From Paraburkholderia franconis (GTDB lineage: Bacteria; Pseudomonadota; Gammaproteobacteria; Burkholderiales; Burkholderiaceae): a stretch of 64,000 nt of DNA. Under the pieces are notes generated by a model that did not search any database, had not been told where the DNA came from, and worked only from the letters and a program-made list of their open reading frames with translations. The stretch covers positions 58,409 to 122,408 of the forward strand of contig NZ_WHNP01000026.1 of NCBI RefSeq assembly GCF_009362735.1, given 5' to 3'. Below are positions 27,232-36,568 of the stretch, in pieces; the stretch's first letter is position 1, and each line of letters begins with the position of its first letter. The position numbers were made by a program, and so were the translations under genes.

Positions 27232-27966
27232 ATGAAACCCCACGCATTGGTACTATTCTCCGGTGGGCAGGATTCAACGACCTGTCTCGCATGGGCACTC
27301 GACCGCTATCAGCATGTGGAAACTATTGGATTCGACTACGGGCAGAGGCATGCCATCGAACTCGAGTGCCGACCGAAGGTGTTGGCCAGCCTGCGCGAAC
27401 GCTTTCCGGCATGGGCCGGCAAGCTAGGTGACGACCACATGCTTGATCTCTCCATTCTTGGTCAGGTCAGCGATACGGCACTTACTGCGGGTAAGGCCAT
27501 TGAGATGCAAGCAAATGGGTTGCCGAATACTTTTGTGCCCGGTAGAAATTTGCTGTTTTTCACGCTCGCAGCCGCAGTGGCCTATCGGCGGGGTTTGCAG
27601 GTGCTGGTCGGTGGCATGTGTGAGACGGACTACTCCGGCTACCCCGATTGCCGCGACGCCACGCTGAAGGCGCTTCAGGTCGCGATCGGACTCGGCATGG
27701 ATACGCCACTCGTCATCGAAACGCCGTTGATGTGGATCGACAAAGCCGAGACTTGGCACCTAGTGGAGAGGCTGGGCGGGACGGCGCTTGTCGATCTAGT
27801 CTGCGAGCAGACTCATACGTGCTATATAGGCGATCGTTCGGCGCGTCACGTCTGGGGCTACGGATGCGGTCAGTGTCCAGCATGTAAATTGCGCGAGAAG
27901 GGCTTCGACTCGTTTTCGGGTTGGCGGTCCGACAAGCGCGGCGCCGCCGAGCTTGCGCGCGAGTAA
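27232..27966 (+). CDS. queC: QueC: 7-cyano-7-deazaguanine (preQ0) synthase
   Basis: 244 residues from the ATG at 27232 (GAGGTG 5 nt upstream); the frame from 27181 would run inside the preceding gene. The PP-loop is SGGQDSTT (residues 10-17), and FDYGQRH follows. A C-terminal zinc site is formed by the cysteines of WGYGCGQCPACKLRE. QueC converts carboxydeazaguanine to preQ0 with ATP and ammonia, supplying the base that DpdA inserts. QueE and FolE are not in the window, so the host copies must complete the pathway. Confidence 0.93.
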   Translation: MKPHALVLFSGGQDSTTCLAWALDRYQHVETIGFDYGQRHAIELECRPKVLASLRERFPAWAGKLGDDHMLDLSILGQVSDTALTAGKAIEMQANGLPNTFVPGRNLLFFTLAAAVAYRRGLQVLVGGMCETDYSGYPDCRDATLKALQVAIGLGMDTPLVIETPLMWIDKAETWHLVERLGGTALVDLVCEQTHTCYIGDRSARHVWGYGCGQCPACKLREKGFDSFSGWRSDKRGAAELARE

Positions 27967-27999
27967 CAGTTGCGGGACATCAAAGTGAAACCAGAACTG

Positions 28000-28374
28000 A
28001 TGAACTATGAGCTCAGCCAGAAGTTCTATTTTGAAGCCGCGCATACGCTTCATCGAGAAATCGACGCCGAGGGTAGCCGTCGCGTTCACGGTCATACGTA
28101 TCACGCGCAAGTGTTCGTACGCGGCTCTCCAGATCCCACGACGAAAATGGTTGTCGATCTAGGTTTACTGCGTCGGGAAATTGACCGCGTTCGAGACCTA
28201 CTCGATCATCGCTTTCTCGATGAGGTACCCGGACTCGGCGCTGCGACACTCGAAGGGCTATGCGCCTTCATCTACCAGCACCTGTCGTGCACATTACCCA
28301 ATATCTCTAAGGTTCGCGTGGAGCGCCCTGCGAGTGGGGATTGCTGCGATCTTGGGCAAGTAATGATGGCTTGA
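28000..28374 (+). CDS. queD: QueD/PTPS-family protein of the Dpd cluster
   Basis: 124 residues from the ATG at 28000; in-frame GTG (27985) and TTG (27970) are alternatives. The zinc ligands of the 6-pyruvoyl-tetrahydropterin synthase fold are present: H15 (FEAAHTL), H30 and H32 (VHGHTYH). H70 (LLDHRFL) and E108 are also there. The catalytic Cys of the QueD CxxxHGH motif is Ser26 here (SRRVHGH, codon AGC). Either a different acid/base is used or the enzyme depends on, or modifies, the host QueD reaction. It is the last gene of the modification operon. Confidence 0.85.
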   Translation: MNYELSQKFYFEAAHTLHREIDAEGSRRVHGHTYHAQVFVRGSPDPTTKMVVDLGLLRREIDRVRDLLDHRFLDEVPGLGAATLEGLCAFIYQHLSCTLPNISKVRVERPASGDCCDLGQVMMA

Positions 28375-28652
28375 AAGAATGCACTCGCTGTCTAACTAGC
28401 AACACAAAGCCATGGCAAATTGAGGGCGTCCATATGCCCCGACGCTCGACCAGTTTCGCTTGCAGATTATGTTGCCTGTTGAGCGAGTACCTCCTCAAAA
28501 TGGCGCGGATTATAGCCCCGATTGTTAAGTGTATGCGCCTTAGGTTCTACAAGTCATCAATGAGAATCGACCTTCGTTACTCCGGGGCGGGTCGGCTGCT
28601 TTTTTTTCAGAGAGTGGCCCCGCATATACCAGTCGGGCGGAGAAACTCGTGT

Positions 28653-30791
28653 TCAGTGTTGTCGCGATTGCCCGCTGAAGTAGTCCTCCACGGCCCGCAG
28701 TAGACTGCTAACGCCCTTCCCATCAGCGTACACCATTGGCCGCCCATTGCGATGAGCTCGAATAAAGTCGGTTGCCGCATGCTTGGCCGCTGCCCAAGCG
28801 ACAACGAACAAATCACTGCTAGTCGCGAGGGTGCGGAGTTGGGATGAACCGACCGGATCGGCATTGCACTGCACGTCAATGTCGCTAGCGATGGCTTGCA
28901 AGGCAGCCTTGGCTTGGCGACTCGCATTCTCAACGAGGGAGTAGATGGCGATTGTCTTCCCTTGCATTCGAGCAGCAAGCTCATCGCTGTGGGCATCCTG
29001 TCTAGCAGGCGACACACCGAGCCTCCATCCAAACTCTTCGGAAAGATTGTGGAGCGCAGCCTGTTGAAGGCTGCTTAGCCGTGTGCGGATTGGAATAAGC
29101 CGAGCCAAAACGGAGTGAATTAGACGATCCCTCGCTGAGGAATCAGGGGCGGGTGAGCGCATGAATGTTTCAATCATTTCGAGTGCCCAGTAGACCATCC
29201 TCGCACCGAAACCCTCACCCGCAATCTCATCGACGTCCGCGGCAAGTTCCCGGTAATCAGTCGCACTGACGCCGGCCGTCAGAAGCGCATCAACGAGGAT
29301 CAAACTCGAATCGAAAGTTGATGCTCCTCGAGCATTTCCCAGTGCAAGCAGGGTGAGAATACCGGAGTAAATCGGCGTCATGCCGGGATTTGGAAACAGC
29401 GGGTCCTTTCGTAACGCGGCAACGAGGTATGGGAGCGCCTGCGCAGTGCGCTCTGCCGCAAGCGGGTTACTTTGCGCGTAGTTCAGCCCATCTAGAAATG
29501 ACGAAACCGAAGCAGGGTCGGCGACGTCTTCGGCAACAAGCCATTCTTCTGCGCCTAGGCGCGCGAACGCGAGAGCGTTCGTAAATGTCGGATCCGATGT
29601 TCGGGCGAGCCATGTCGGCCATGACGTTGGCACATTGGCGTTGCCGGCTTCATGTTGCAGTCCACGCAAGGCCGAGCGGAAGGGCTCCGCTTGCGCAAGT
29701 TCTGCGCGCTGCTCATCGTTCAGGCGCGTCAGCGCAGCAAGGGCTGCCGCCATGGCATCGACACTCTCCGTCGCCTCAGTGGCAATGAGAAGCTCGCGAG
29801 CGTCGTCGGCCGCCCCATGATGGAACAATCTCTCTGTACTCGCGAAGGATGCAAGATGATTAGCAAGCCACCCGAGTTGCTCGTGCCGATTGGCCACCGC
29901 ATACCTTAGGTCTGTGCGTCCAGGTGAGATGAGTGCCTCAATTCCCGCGATCCGCCATCCACCGATCCGGAGCGATGCGGGAAGAGGAGACTTCAACAGA
30001 GGCGCGGCAAGCGACCTTACCTCCTCCACATAGACCTTTTGGAGCACCTCTTCATCGCCAGCCACAAAAAACGGCGCCAAGCAACTCTGATAGAGAGCTT
30101 CGAGCAGAATTGCGGTGGTAGCAGGTGTCCGTCTCGCCAGCGTCAGATTCGTGAATCCGGGGAGACTGAATATTTCGCGCCACTCTTCGAAGGTGGCGAG
30201 CAGTTGAACTTGGAGGAAGCGTAAATTGAGGGCGTCGAGCCGGAGTTCGTTGCGAAGCTGATCGAGAATCGCAGTTGCCGCATCTCGGCGGCCAACATTG
30301 AGAAAGTCCTGGAAGCGAGCAAGAAGCCAGCTCGTCGGCTCTGGCGCGGTACGGGTCAGAGAAGGTGCTCGGACGACAGTGTCACGCGCACGTACGAGAG
30401 CCCGTAGCGCCATCTCCTGGTCTCTAGGGGCGGACGGTAACCTGATCGTTGCAGTCACGTGCGGACCTACGGCCGCGATCACGGCGGCAAGGTCACCCTC
30501 TGCCGGATCAGTAGCCGGCAAGCCGTCGAACGACGTCAGCGTCGGCCCGGCGAAGGCAAGCAGCACTGGGCAGAGGCGACGCCAGGCGGCAGGCTCCGCG
30601 AAAGCTATTACAACAAGCTCACCATCAGCCGTTAACTCTGGAACCAGTGCACCTGGGAAACTCGCACTGTCGACTGTCTCAAGCAGTTGGTCGCACAATG
30701 TTTGAGTGCCGTTAGGAAACGTGACGCCTTTCGACCGTTCCCGTAGCTGCGATGCAATGCTCAGTGCAGCGCCCGAGTCAGCGGTGATCAT
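28653..30791 (-). CDS. dpdD: Probable DpdD, last gene of the Dpd restriction operon
   Basis: 712 residues from the ATG at 30791, which overlaps the dpdK stop (ATGA) behind GGGAGG. I see no catalytic motif. The sequence is largely helical and rich in A/L/R, like a repeat scaffold, and a C-terminal segment (SSQLRTLATSSDLFVVAWAAAKHAATDFIRAHR, read in parts) suggests a small Rossmann-like end domain. The name is given by exclusion and position in a complete E-to-K set, not by domain recognition. Confidence 0.6.
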   Translation of the reverse strand: MITADSGAALSIASQLRERSKGVTFPNGTQTLCDQLLETVDSASFPGALVPELTADGELVVIAFAEPAAWRRLCPVLLAFAGPTLTSFDGLPATDPAEGDLAAVIAAVGPHVTATIRLPSAPRDQEMALRALVRARDTVVRAPSLTRTAPEPTSWLLARFQDFLNVGRRDAATAILDQLRNELRLDALNLRFLQVQLLATFEEWREIFSLPGFTNLTLARRTPATTAILLEALYQSCLAPFFVAGDEEVLQKVYVEEVRSLAAPLLKSPLPASLRIGGWRIAGIEALISPGRTDLRYAVANRHEQLGWLANHLASFASTERLFHHGAADDARELLIATEATESVDAMAAALAALTRLNDEQRAELAQAEPFRSALRGLQHEAGNANVPTSWPTWLARTSDPTFTNALAFARLGAEEWLVAEDVADPASVSSFLDGLNYAQSNPLAAERTAQALPYLVAALRKDPLFPNPGMTPIYSGILTLLALGNARGASTFDSSLILVDALLTAGVSATDYRELAADVDEIAGEGFGARMVYWALEMIETFMRSPAPDSSARDRLIHSVLARLIPIRTRLSSLQQAALHNLSEEFGWRLGVSPARQDAHSDELAARMQGKTIAIYSLVENASRQAKAALQAIASDIDVQCNADPVGSSQLRTLATSSDLFVVAWAAAKHAATDFIRAHRNGRPMVYADGKGVSSLLRAVEDYFSGQSRQH

Positions 30792-31315
30792 GCGAGCCTG
30801 CCTCCCCACTGAAGCTCAAGTTGCTCAGCTTGCTCAGCGATCGCGGCTGGATCGGTCCTTAGAACCAGATGTTCGCCATTGACTGAGATCCCGTTCAGAG
30901 TAAGGTTCATTGACCCACTAAGAAAGTAGTCGTCCCCGAGTAGACCTTTTGCATGGAAGTCTTTCTCGACTACCCACTTCAATTGGTCTCCGAATCGTTC
31001 CTTCAGAGTCTGCAGGCGTGCGACAAAGTACCCGTTGTGTCCGTGCTCGCGGACTACCAATCTCACTTGCGAGCCTCTGGCCAGCAGCGCGCCGAGAACT
31101 TGCGATAGCCTAATCTGCCCAGCCGGCCAGTCTGGTTCAATCGCGGCAAAATGGCGAGCTGAATTGTCGACAACCTCAATATCTGAGATCCAGGCAAAGC
31201 ACAACCAGAGCTCGCGGCTTGGACTGAGTAACTCAGCTGTGAATAGCGTTTGGAAGAGATCGCGGACACCGCGAGCCTGCGACGGGCCATGAAGGTCGCG
31301 GGATGGATATTCCAT
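30788..31315 (-). CDS. dpdK: DpdK: single-motif PLD-family protein
   Basis: 175 residues. The PLD motif is H121-A-K123 (KDFHAKGLLGDDY) with S133-GSMNLT as the second part. One motif per chain implies a dimeric active site. Dpd clusters contain such a protein as a candidate nuclease that acts on unmodified DNA. Its ATG shares one base with the dpdJ stop (TAATG). Confidence 0.85.
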   Translation of the reverse strand: MEYPSRDLHGPSQARGVRDLFQTLFTAELLSPSRELWLCFAWISDIEVVDNSARHFAAIEPDWPAGQIRLSQVLGALLARGSQVRLVVREHGHNGYFVARLQTLKERFGDQLKWVVEKDFHAKGLLGDDYFLSGSMNLTLNGISVNGEHLVLRTDPAAIAEQAEQLELQWGGRLA

Positions 31316-34300
31316 TAGACGTGCTCGCGCAAGAGAAGATCAACAAGTATACGGTCCTCTCGACGTTCTACCCGTTCAACAACTGGGAAGAACTGTAGAA
31401 AACCGACATCGACCGCTTTCGCCGCGAGTAAAACCAACTCCGCACGAAGCCTTCGCGCCTCGGCCCCGGTCGCGCTCAGTCGACATGCCCCATCCTCTGC
31501 GAAGGCAGCCAAAAGAGCCTCCTTCCAACCGGGCGTGGATAGCTCAACCGTCTTCAACGTCCGTCTCAGGAGCAACTCCCGAACAACAGCCGGATCGGTG
31601 GCACGACCTGTGCGGTAGGGGTTGTAGGAATGAAGGCTCGCTTGCCGGACTTCAGATTCCCGTGGCCACAGTATGCTGAAAACTGCTGCAAACACAGAAA
31701 CGTTTGCAGCGGCATTACCGGGAAGACTCGTGTTGAGGTAGGCACGCACACGATCGCGCCACACTTCGCTTTGACAGACAGCATAGGAGAACTCCCGAAT
31801 GCCAACTGCTACCCCAAGCCGCTGCTCTAGGCTATCCCAGTGCGCAGTCAGTGCGGCAAGAAGACGGTCGAGATCCTGGTTTGCCCCGGGGCGTAGCAGG
31901 CGATTGTTCAATGCGACTACGAGCGCGTGACTCAGGTCAACGCCTCCGCGCTGCATCAGCGTTTGGGAGAGCTCGCGCCACACAACAGTGGATGCCGCGT
32001 GCGACTCCGTGCCGCGCAGCCGACTCATATTATCGCGTACGCTCGCATCACTGCCGGCGAGTTCCAAGATTCGCCGCAATCCAATGTCGACCAACTCCAA
32101 GTCAGTCGGCGCTAGGGCCGCTTCAACTGCGTCGAAGAATATGTTGGGCTCCGCAGCAAAACGCTCGGCAAATGATTGCAACGCCCCCGCGCCACCCAAG
32201 GTGGTCTCCGTGATCCAAATGGATGCAGACCCATCCTCGCATGCCGCCCGGATATCTACTAGAAGACTGTCCAGTGTCGCCTCCCTGGGCGCGGCGGCGA
32301 TACAGGCCTGCAGCATCGCTTCGCCCAATGTCTCCAAGATCAGTCGGCGGAGCCAACGGTTGAAGGCCGCCGGATCCGGCGCTAAGGCCTCCCTAGAAAT
32401 GGCACGAAGCCGTTCACGAACCTCAGCACGCGCAATTTGGGAAGCGAGAGCCCGCTGAAGTCGACCCGCACCGCGTTGAGTTTGCGGTTCCTCACGCTGT
32501 TCCTCTTCCTCGTTCCCTTCGCTCCAGTCCTCGTCACCGCCTTCATCCGCGTCGTCCTGAGCCTCGGAAGTTACAAATCCAAAGTATTCGGTCATCACGT
32601 CACGGAAGATGTCGTCGATGTGTGCGTCGCTGAGAAGTTCGTCTACACCCCTCGCAAGGCCCCTTTCTTGGGAAAGGTCCGCGGCGATCACCGCGCAGAG
32701 CATCTGGAACAGCCAATCCCGCTGGAACGGATTGACGTCATCCGGCAGGTCAGCGTCTTCCCTGAACCGCTCCCGAAGGTAAGAGAGTTTCGAAGCGCCG
32801 AGTAATTTTGGACTGAGGAGACCCGCGGTGATTTGGTCTCCTGGTAACGTTAAGTCCAGACGAAAGCCATCAACCTCAAGCTCGAAACCTATCGCGGCGG
32901 GTCGACCGTCGTCGCTGCGAAAGTGCAGTACAACCGGGAACTCATCTTGAAGCGTTCGGACGGTCGCGTGCGCAGTCGGTGCGAAGCGACGAACTGCCAC
33001 GCCGGCACGAAATCGGTGTAGATAGAACTCGACGCTGGACACGAAAGGGCGCCACGCCGAACGAGGCGCAACCGGCACGCTAATCGGGTTGCCTCTACCG
33101 ACGATGTCGCTCCGCCAAATCAAGTGTGCATTGCTGCTTGGCAGAGCCTCGGTGCGCGCCACTTTTGCCAGCCGAACGGTCCACGGCCGAAAGACGAGCA
33201 GGGGGCCGTCATTGGCTTCATCATTGAAAGTGTCCGTGAACTCACCAACAAACTCGTGTTCCTCTGCGTAATCGCTAATCCGGCGCTCTTGAACTGGCAT
33301 CGTCGGATCTACCGGCACCCAGTGCGACAACCCGCCGCGCTCGAATGCAAACCGCCTCGTTACTCGACCGGGCACCAGTTGCCGAAGAGCTTGGAGCACT
33401 GGCATAGCGTCCGTTCGCCAATCGTGGTTTACCGTTGCCGGCGGTACGAGTACTCGCACCTCGGGCAAGCTGAGTTCGCTGAACAGGTTTCGCGGCACAA
33501 AATCAGGCAACGGGTGATAAGGCTCGTGGAGGTCCAGATGGGCACCCCCCGTGGGCAGCGCAAGTCGCCACTGTCGAAATAGGCGTCTGACGAGAGTTGG
33601 CGCAACCTCCAGGAGGATCGAACGCGGCGCCTCCCAAAGCAATCCTTGGGCTATCTCCTGATCGACTCGAAGTGCGCCCATCAAGTGACCCCGAAGGCTA
33701 GCGATTACCGAATCATCCCCCTTTACTAGCTGAGACAGCTTAACCTTTACGCGTTGAATCACGGCCGAAACCTGCGCTGATGGCTTTTCTATAGGTCGGC
33801 TGAGTATGTCCCACGCCCACGCCTTCTCGTAGCCCGCCGTTTCAGCGGCGAGCCAATCGAAAAACGCGAACGTCGCCTGAATTTTGAGGACATACGGGTT
33901 ACCAAACGGAAGGTACTGTGGCTCAAGTTGCGGATCGAAAAGCCTCTCGTAGGACTCGTAAGTCGTGCGGTCTCGACCATAGTCGGAGAGCACCGTTACG
34001 GTAAGTGGCCGCATGGCACGATTGCGACCCGCACGACCTTTCCTTTGAAGGAAGGAAGCCATCCCTCGCGGCGCCTTGTGCTGGATGACCGCGCCCACCA
34101 TCGGATCATTGAAGCCCACTTCCAGCGCGGCGGTGGCGACCACGATGTTCGCGTGCGAGGTGACGCCAGCATCCTGGGACGTAGTACGGCCGACAATCAG
34201 TCGCGCATCGAGCGGATGACCGATGTCTTCGCACATTCGCCACCGTTGCCCCTCGAGATCTCGGCTTCGGTCGTCTCTCCCGGCCCCGCGAAGGGCAGCG

Positions 34301-35850
34301 AGCGGCTGGCGGCTTGGGTCTGGCCGGCCAAATATTGTGTAAGCCTCCGCATCGCGCAGGTCGTCGAACAGGCGATTGGTGACATCGAGATCGTCGGTGA
34401 ACAGAAACGCTCGGCGACCGTAGGCACCCGAGGTGGAGTTCGCACTAGGTGGATCGAGTACGCGTGCGACCAGCATGGCAGTCTGAATTGTGGTCGAGAG
34501 TAACGAGGCGCGCGAAGCCGGATCGCCACGCAAAAGCAGTTGGTACTCAGCGCCAGACTCTTCGAACTCGTCTGACCTCGGACTGATCTCAACGACTCGT
34601 TCAATGGGTGCACCGGTGAGTTCGGCAAAAAATCTAGCCGCGTCTCCGAGCGTTGCTGATAGGCCTGCCCAATGCACGGGTGCGCCGAGTAGATGGCGCC
34701 AGCGCCGCAGTGTCAACGCCGCTTGAGCCCCACTAGTGCCCGTATAGGTATGCACCTCGTCCAGGAGCGCGAGAAATGGCTTACGGCCACCGCCGACTCC
34801 GAAAACGCTTCGGGTCCATTGGTCCGAAAGCCGCTGATTCAAGATTTCGGTAGTTGTGAACAGCAGATCAGGAGGGTGCTGCTGAATTCTCTGGCGAGTT
34901 AGGACCAAATGCCGTTCGTCCGTTTGCGAGCCACAACCTGGCCGCGCACAATTTAGCCGCTCTTGGGCTCTTTCAAGTTCCGGACCTCGCCAGAGCATCT
35001 CCTCACCGCAGGACGGACAACGCATCCAAGGACAAGCCCAATCTCGGCCGCGTTGAGTCCATCCGTGCCCCTTGAGTTCCTGCGCGGACGCATGACGAGG
35101 AGTTGCGCGAAACAACGCTCCGATAGTGAGTGGCCGCTTTCCGTGTGATGCAAGAGCACCGTCTATAGCGCGCGCCATTCGAAACGCCTCGGCGAACTGA
35201 TCCTTTAACAGTTCGACCCTTGGGTAGATCGCTAACGCTTTTACCCAATGCTCTGTGCTGATCGCCTCGCCGATGGCAGACATCGCTGGTAGATAAAAGG
35301 CGATGGTCTTACCGCTACCTGTTCCGGCAGTAACAATGGTGCCGCCATCCTCGACTAGTTGCGCTAAGCGGATGGTCGCGCGCTCTTGGAAGGCCGCCAA
35401 TCCCAAAGTGGCGCCCGTCAATGAGTCCCAAATCGCGCGACGGAAAGCTGTAGGCGCAATGGTGTCTTCACTATCGGCCAGTATCTCGCTTGGTGGTCGG
35501 TCGCGGCGGGGAAAACGACGGCACCGGCGATCGATGCGGAAGTCGGCTACTAAGCGCGGCGCACCTTGCCAAGGCTTGCCGGCAAAAAGTTGGCGATTGG
35601 CAGCAATAAGGCGAACGGCCTCAGCGAAGCGCGATCGGTAGCGCCTGCCGCCGCTCACGCTTGCCTGTTCGATAACAAGTCGTGCCTCGATCAACTCTTC
35701 CAACGCATCTTCCGCACGGCCGCCACCTTCAAGAAGACCCAGCACCTCGTCTTCTCCCAAGGACCCAGAAGTGAAACCCCACGCCAGTGAGCGCATCTCG
35801 AGCGCTTCAATGCGGTCGAGCAGTAAGAGCGCGTCAGCAGAAACAGTCAT
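31315..35850 (-). CDS. dpdJ: DpdJ: large DEAD/DEAH-box helicase
   Basis: 1511 residues from the ATG at 35850, five bases after the dpdI stop; a longer frame to 35916 lies inside dpdI. Motif I is TAGTGSGKTIAF (about residue 178) and motif II is LALLDEVHTYTG (DEVH). The C-terminal lobe has ATAALEVGFNDP and QRKGRAGRN. Two CxxC pairs in the region after motif I (CPWMRCPSCGEEM and CARPGCG) probably bind zinc. The C-terminal 700 residues include an acidic, low-complexity linker. It is the largest motor of the restriction arm. Confidence 0.88.
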   Translation of the reverse strand: MTVSADALLLLDRIEALEMRSLAWGFTSGSLGEDEVLGLLEGGGRAEDALEELIEARLVIEQASVSGGRRYRSRFAEAVRLIAANRQLFAGKPWQGAPRLVADFRIDRRCRRFPRRDRPPSEILADSEDTIAPTAFRRAIWDSLTGATLGLAAFQERATIRLAQLVEDGGTIVTAGTGSGKTIAFYLPAMSAIGEAISTEHWVKALAIYPRVELLKDQFAEAFRMARAIDGALASHGKRPLTIGALFRATPRHASAQELKGHGWTQRGRDWACPWMRCPSCGEEMLWRGPELERAQERLNCARPGCGSQTDERHLVLTRQRIQQHPPDLLFTTTEILNQRLSDQWTRSVFGVGGGRKPFLALLDEVHTYTGTSGAQAALTLRRWRHLLGAPVHWAGLSATLGDAARFFAELTGAPIERVVEISPRSDEFEESGAEYQLLLRGDPASRASLLSTTIQTAMLVARVLDPPSANSTSGAYGRRAFLFTDDLDVTNRLFDDLRDAEAYTIFGRPDPSRQPLAALRGAGRDDRSRDLEGQRWRMCEDIGHPLDARLIVGRTTSQDAGVTSHANIVVATAALEVGFNDPMVGAVIQHKAPRGMASFLQRKGRAGRNRAMRPLTVTVLSDYGRDRTTYESYERLFDPQLEPQYLPFGNPYVLKIQATFAFFDWLAAETAGYEKAWAWDILSRPIEKPSAQVSAVIQRVKVKLSQLVKGDDSVIASLRGHLMGALRVDQEIAQGLLWEAPRSILLEVAPTLVRRLFRQWRLALPTGGAHLDLHEPYHPLPDFVPRNLFSELSLPEVRVLVPPATVNHDWRTDAMPVLQALRQLVPGRVTRRFAFERGGLSHWVPVDPTMPVQERRISDYAEEHEFVGEFTDTFNDEANDGPLLVFRPWTVRLAKVARTEALPSSNAHLIWRSDIVGRGNPISVPVAPRSAWRPFVSSVEFYLHRFRAGVAVRRFAPTAHATVRTLQDEFPVVLHFRSDDGRPAAIGFELEVDGFRLDLTLPGDQITAGLLSPKLLGASKLSYLRERFREDADLPDDVNPFQRDWLFQMLCAVIAADLSQERGLARGVDELLSDAHIDDIFRDVMTEYFGFVTSEAQDDADEGGDEDWSEGNEEEEQREEPQTQRGAGRLQRALASQIARAEVRERLRAISREALAPDPAAFNRWLRRLILETLGEAMLQACIAAAPREATLDSLLVDIRAACEDGSASIWITETTLGGAGALQSFAERFAAEPNIFFDAVEAALAPTDLELVDIGLRRILELAGSDASVRDNMSRLRGTESHAASTVVWRELSQTLMQRGGVDLSHALVVALNNRLLRPGANQDLDRLLAALTAHWDSLEQRLGVAVGIREFSYAVCQSEVWRDRVRAYLNTSLPGNAAANVSVFAAVFSILWPRESEVRQASLHSYNPYRTGRATDPAVVRELLLRRTLKTVELSTPGWKEALLAAFAEDGACRLSATGAEARRLRAELVLLAAKAVDVGFLQFFPVVERVERREDRILVDLLLREHV

Positions 35851-35854
35851 TTTG

Positions 35855-36568
35855 TTAGCCGATCCGAATGCGCAACGATCCGAGGAGGTCCCTCGTTTCG
35901 AGCCAATTGCGTACATCTACGGTAAGTGCGGCTACCTGCGCGCCTTCTCCTGCGCATGCTCGCAAGAACCTGATTACAGCGTCAGGGACGTTGTCTGAGG
36001 TCAACTCCGTCCAGGCCGTTCTGTGCTCCGCCACCAGTTCCCTCAACTCGTCAATCGCTCGCGCAGGTTCCGTAGGCGGAGTGGCGGCCAAGGCTGCAAT
36101 CCTCTGACGACATTGACGAATTCGGGTGACACCGAGGCGAAGTTGAGGAAGCTTGCCAAGCGCATCCAGCACCTCCTCTGAACCGCCTGGCGAGTTCGCT
36201 TCAATATAGCGGCGCCAGCCGTCCCGAATCGCGGCATCCGCCCGAAGCGCGATACCACTTAGTCTGTCGGTGAAGTCATACGCAATGTTAAACGGCGGAT
36301 CGGCTAAACCGGCTGGCGTTTCAGCGGCTATGGTGCGGAGCACGCTCGCCTTTTCCGACAGATCGTCCGCATTGGCGGGGGCGAATTGGATCGCTACGCC
36401 CGCGGCTTTGAAGCGATCGATTGCCTCCCTGGCGTGCGCGATGAGCGCCGCTGCTTTCCCGATTTGATCGGTGCGGGTGCGGACGATATCTGCCGCTTTG
36501 GCTGCAGCCTTCAGTTTCTGGTAGCGATCAATCTTCCCAGTGAGGCCAGTCGCGCGTTCAAGCAACAT
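35855..36568 (-). CDS. dpdI: Probable DpdI, small helical subunit
   Basis: 237 residues from the ATG at 36568, which overlaps the dpdH stop by 11 bp. It has no known motif. It is mostly alpha-helical with coiled-coil character near the N-terminus (LTGKIDRYQKLKAAAKAAD) and resembles a structural partner of the DpdH ATPase. The name follows from its position between dpdH and dpdJ. Confidence 0.6.
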   Translation of the reverse strand: MLLERATGLTGKIDRYQKLKAAAKAADIVRTRTDQIGKAAALIAHAREAIDRFKAAGVAIQFAPANADDLSEKASVLRTIAAETPAGLADPPFNIAYDFTDRLSGIALRADAAIRDGWRRYIEANSPGGSEEVLDALGKLPQLRLGVTRIRQCRQRIAALAATPPTEPARAIDELRELVAEHRTAWTELTSDNVPDAVIRFLRACAGEGAQVAALTVDVRNWLETRDLLGSLRIRIG

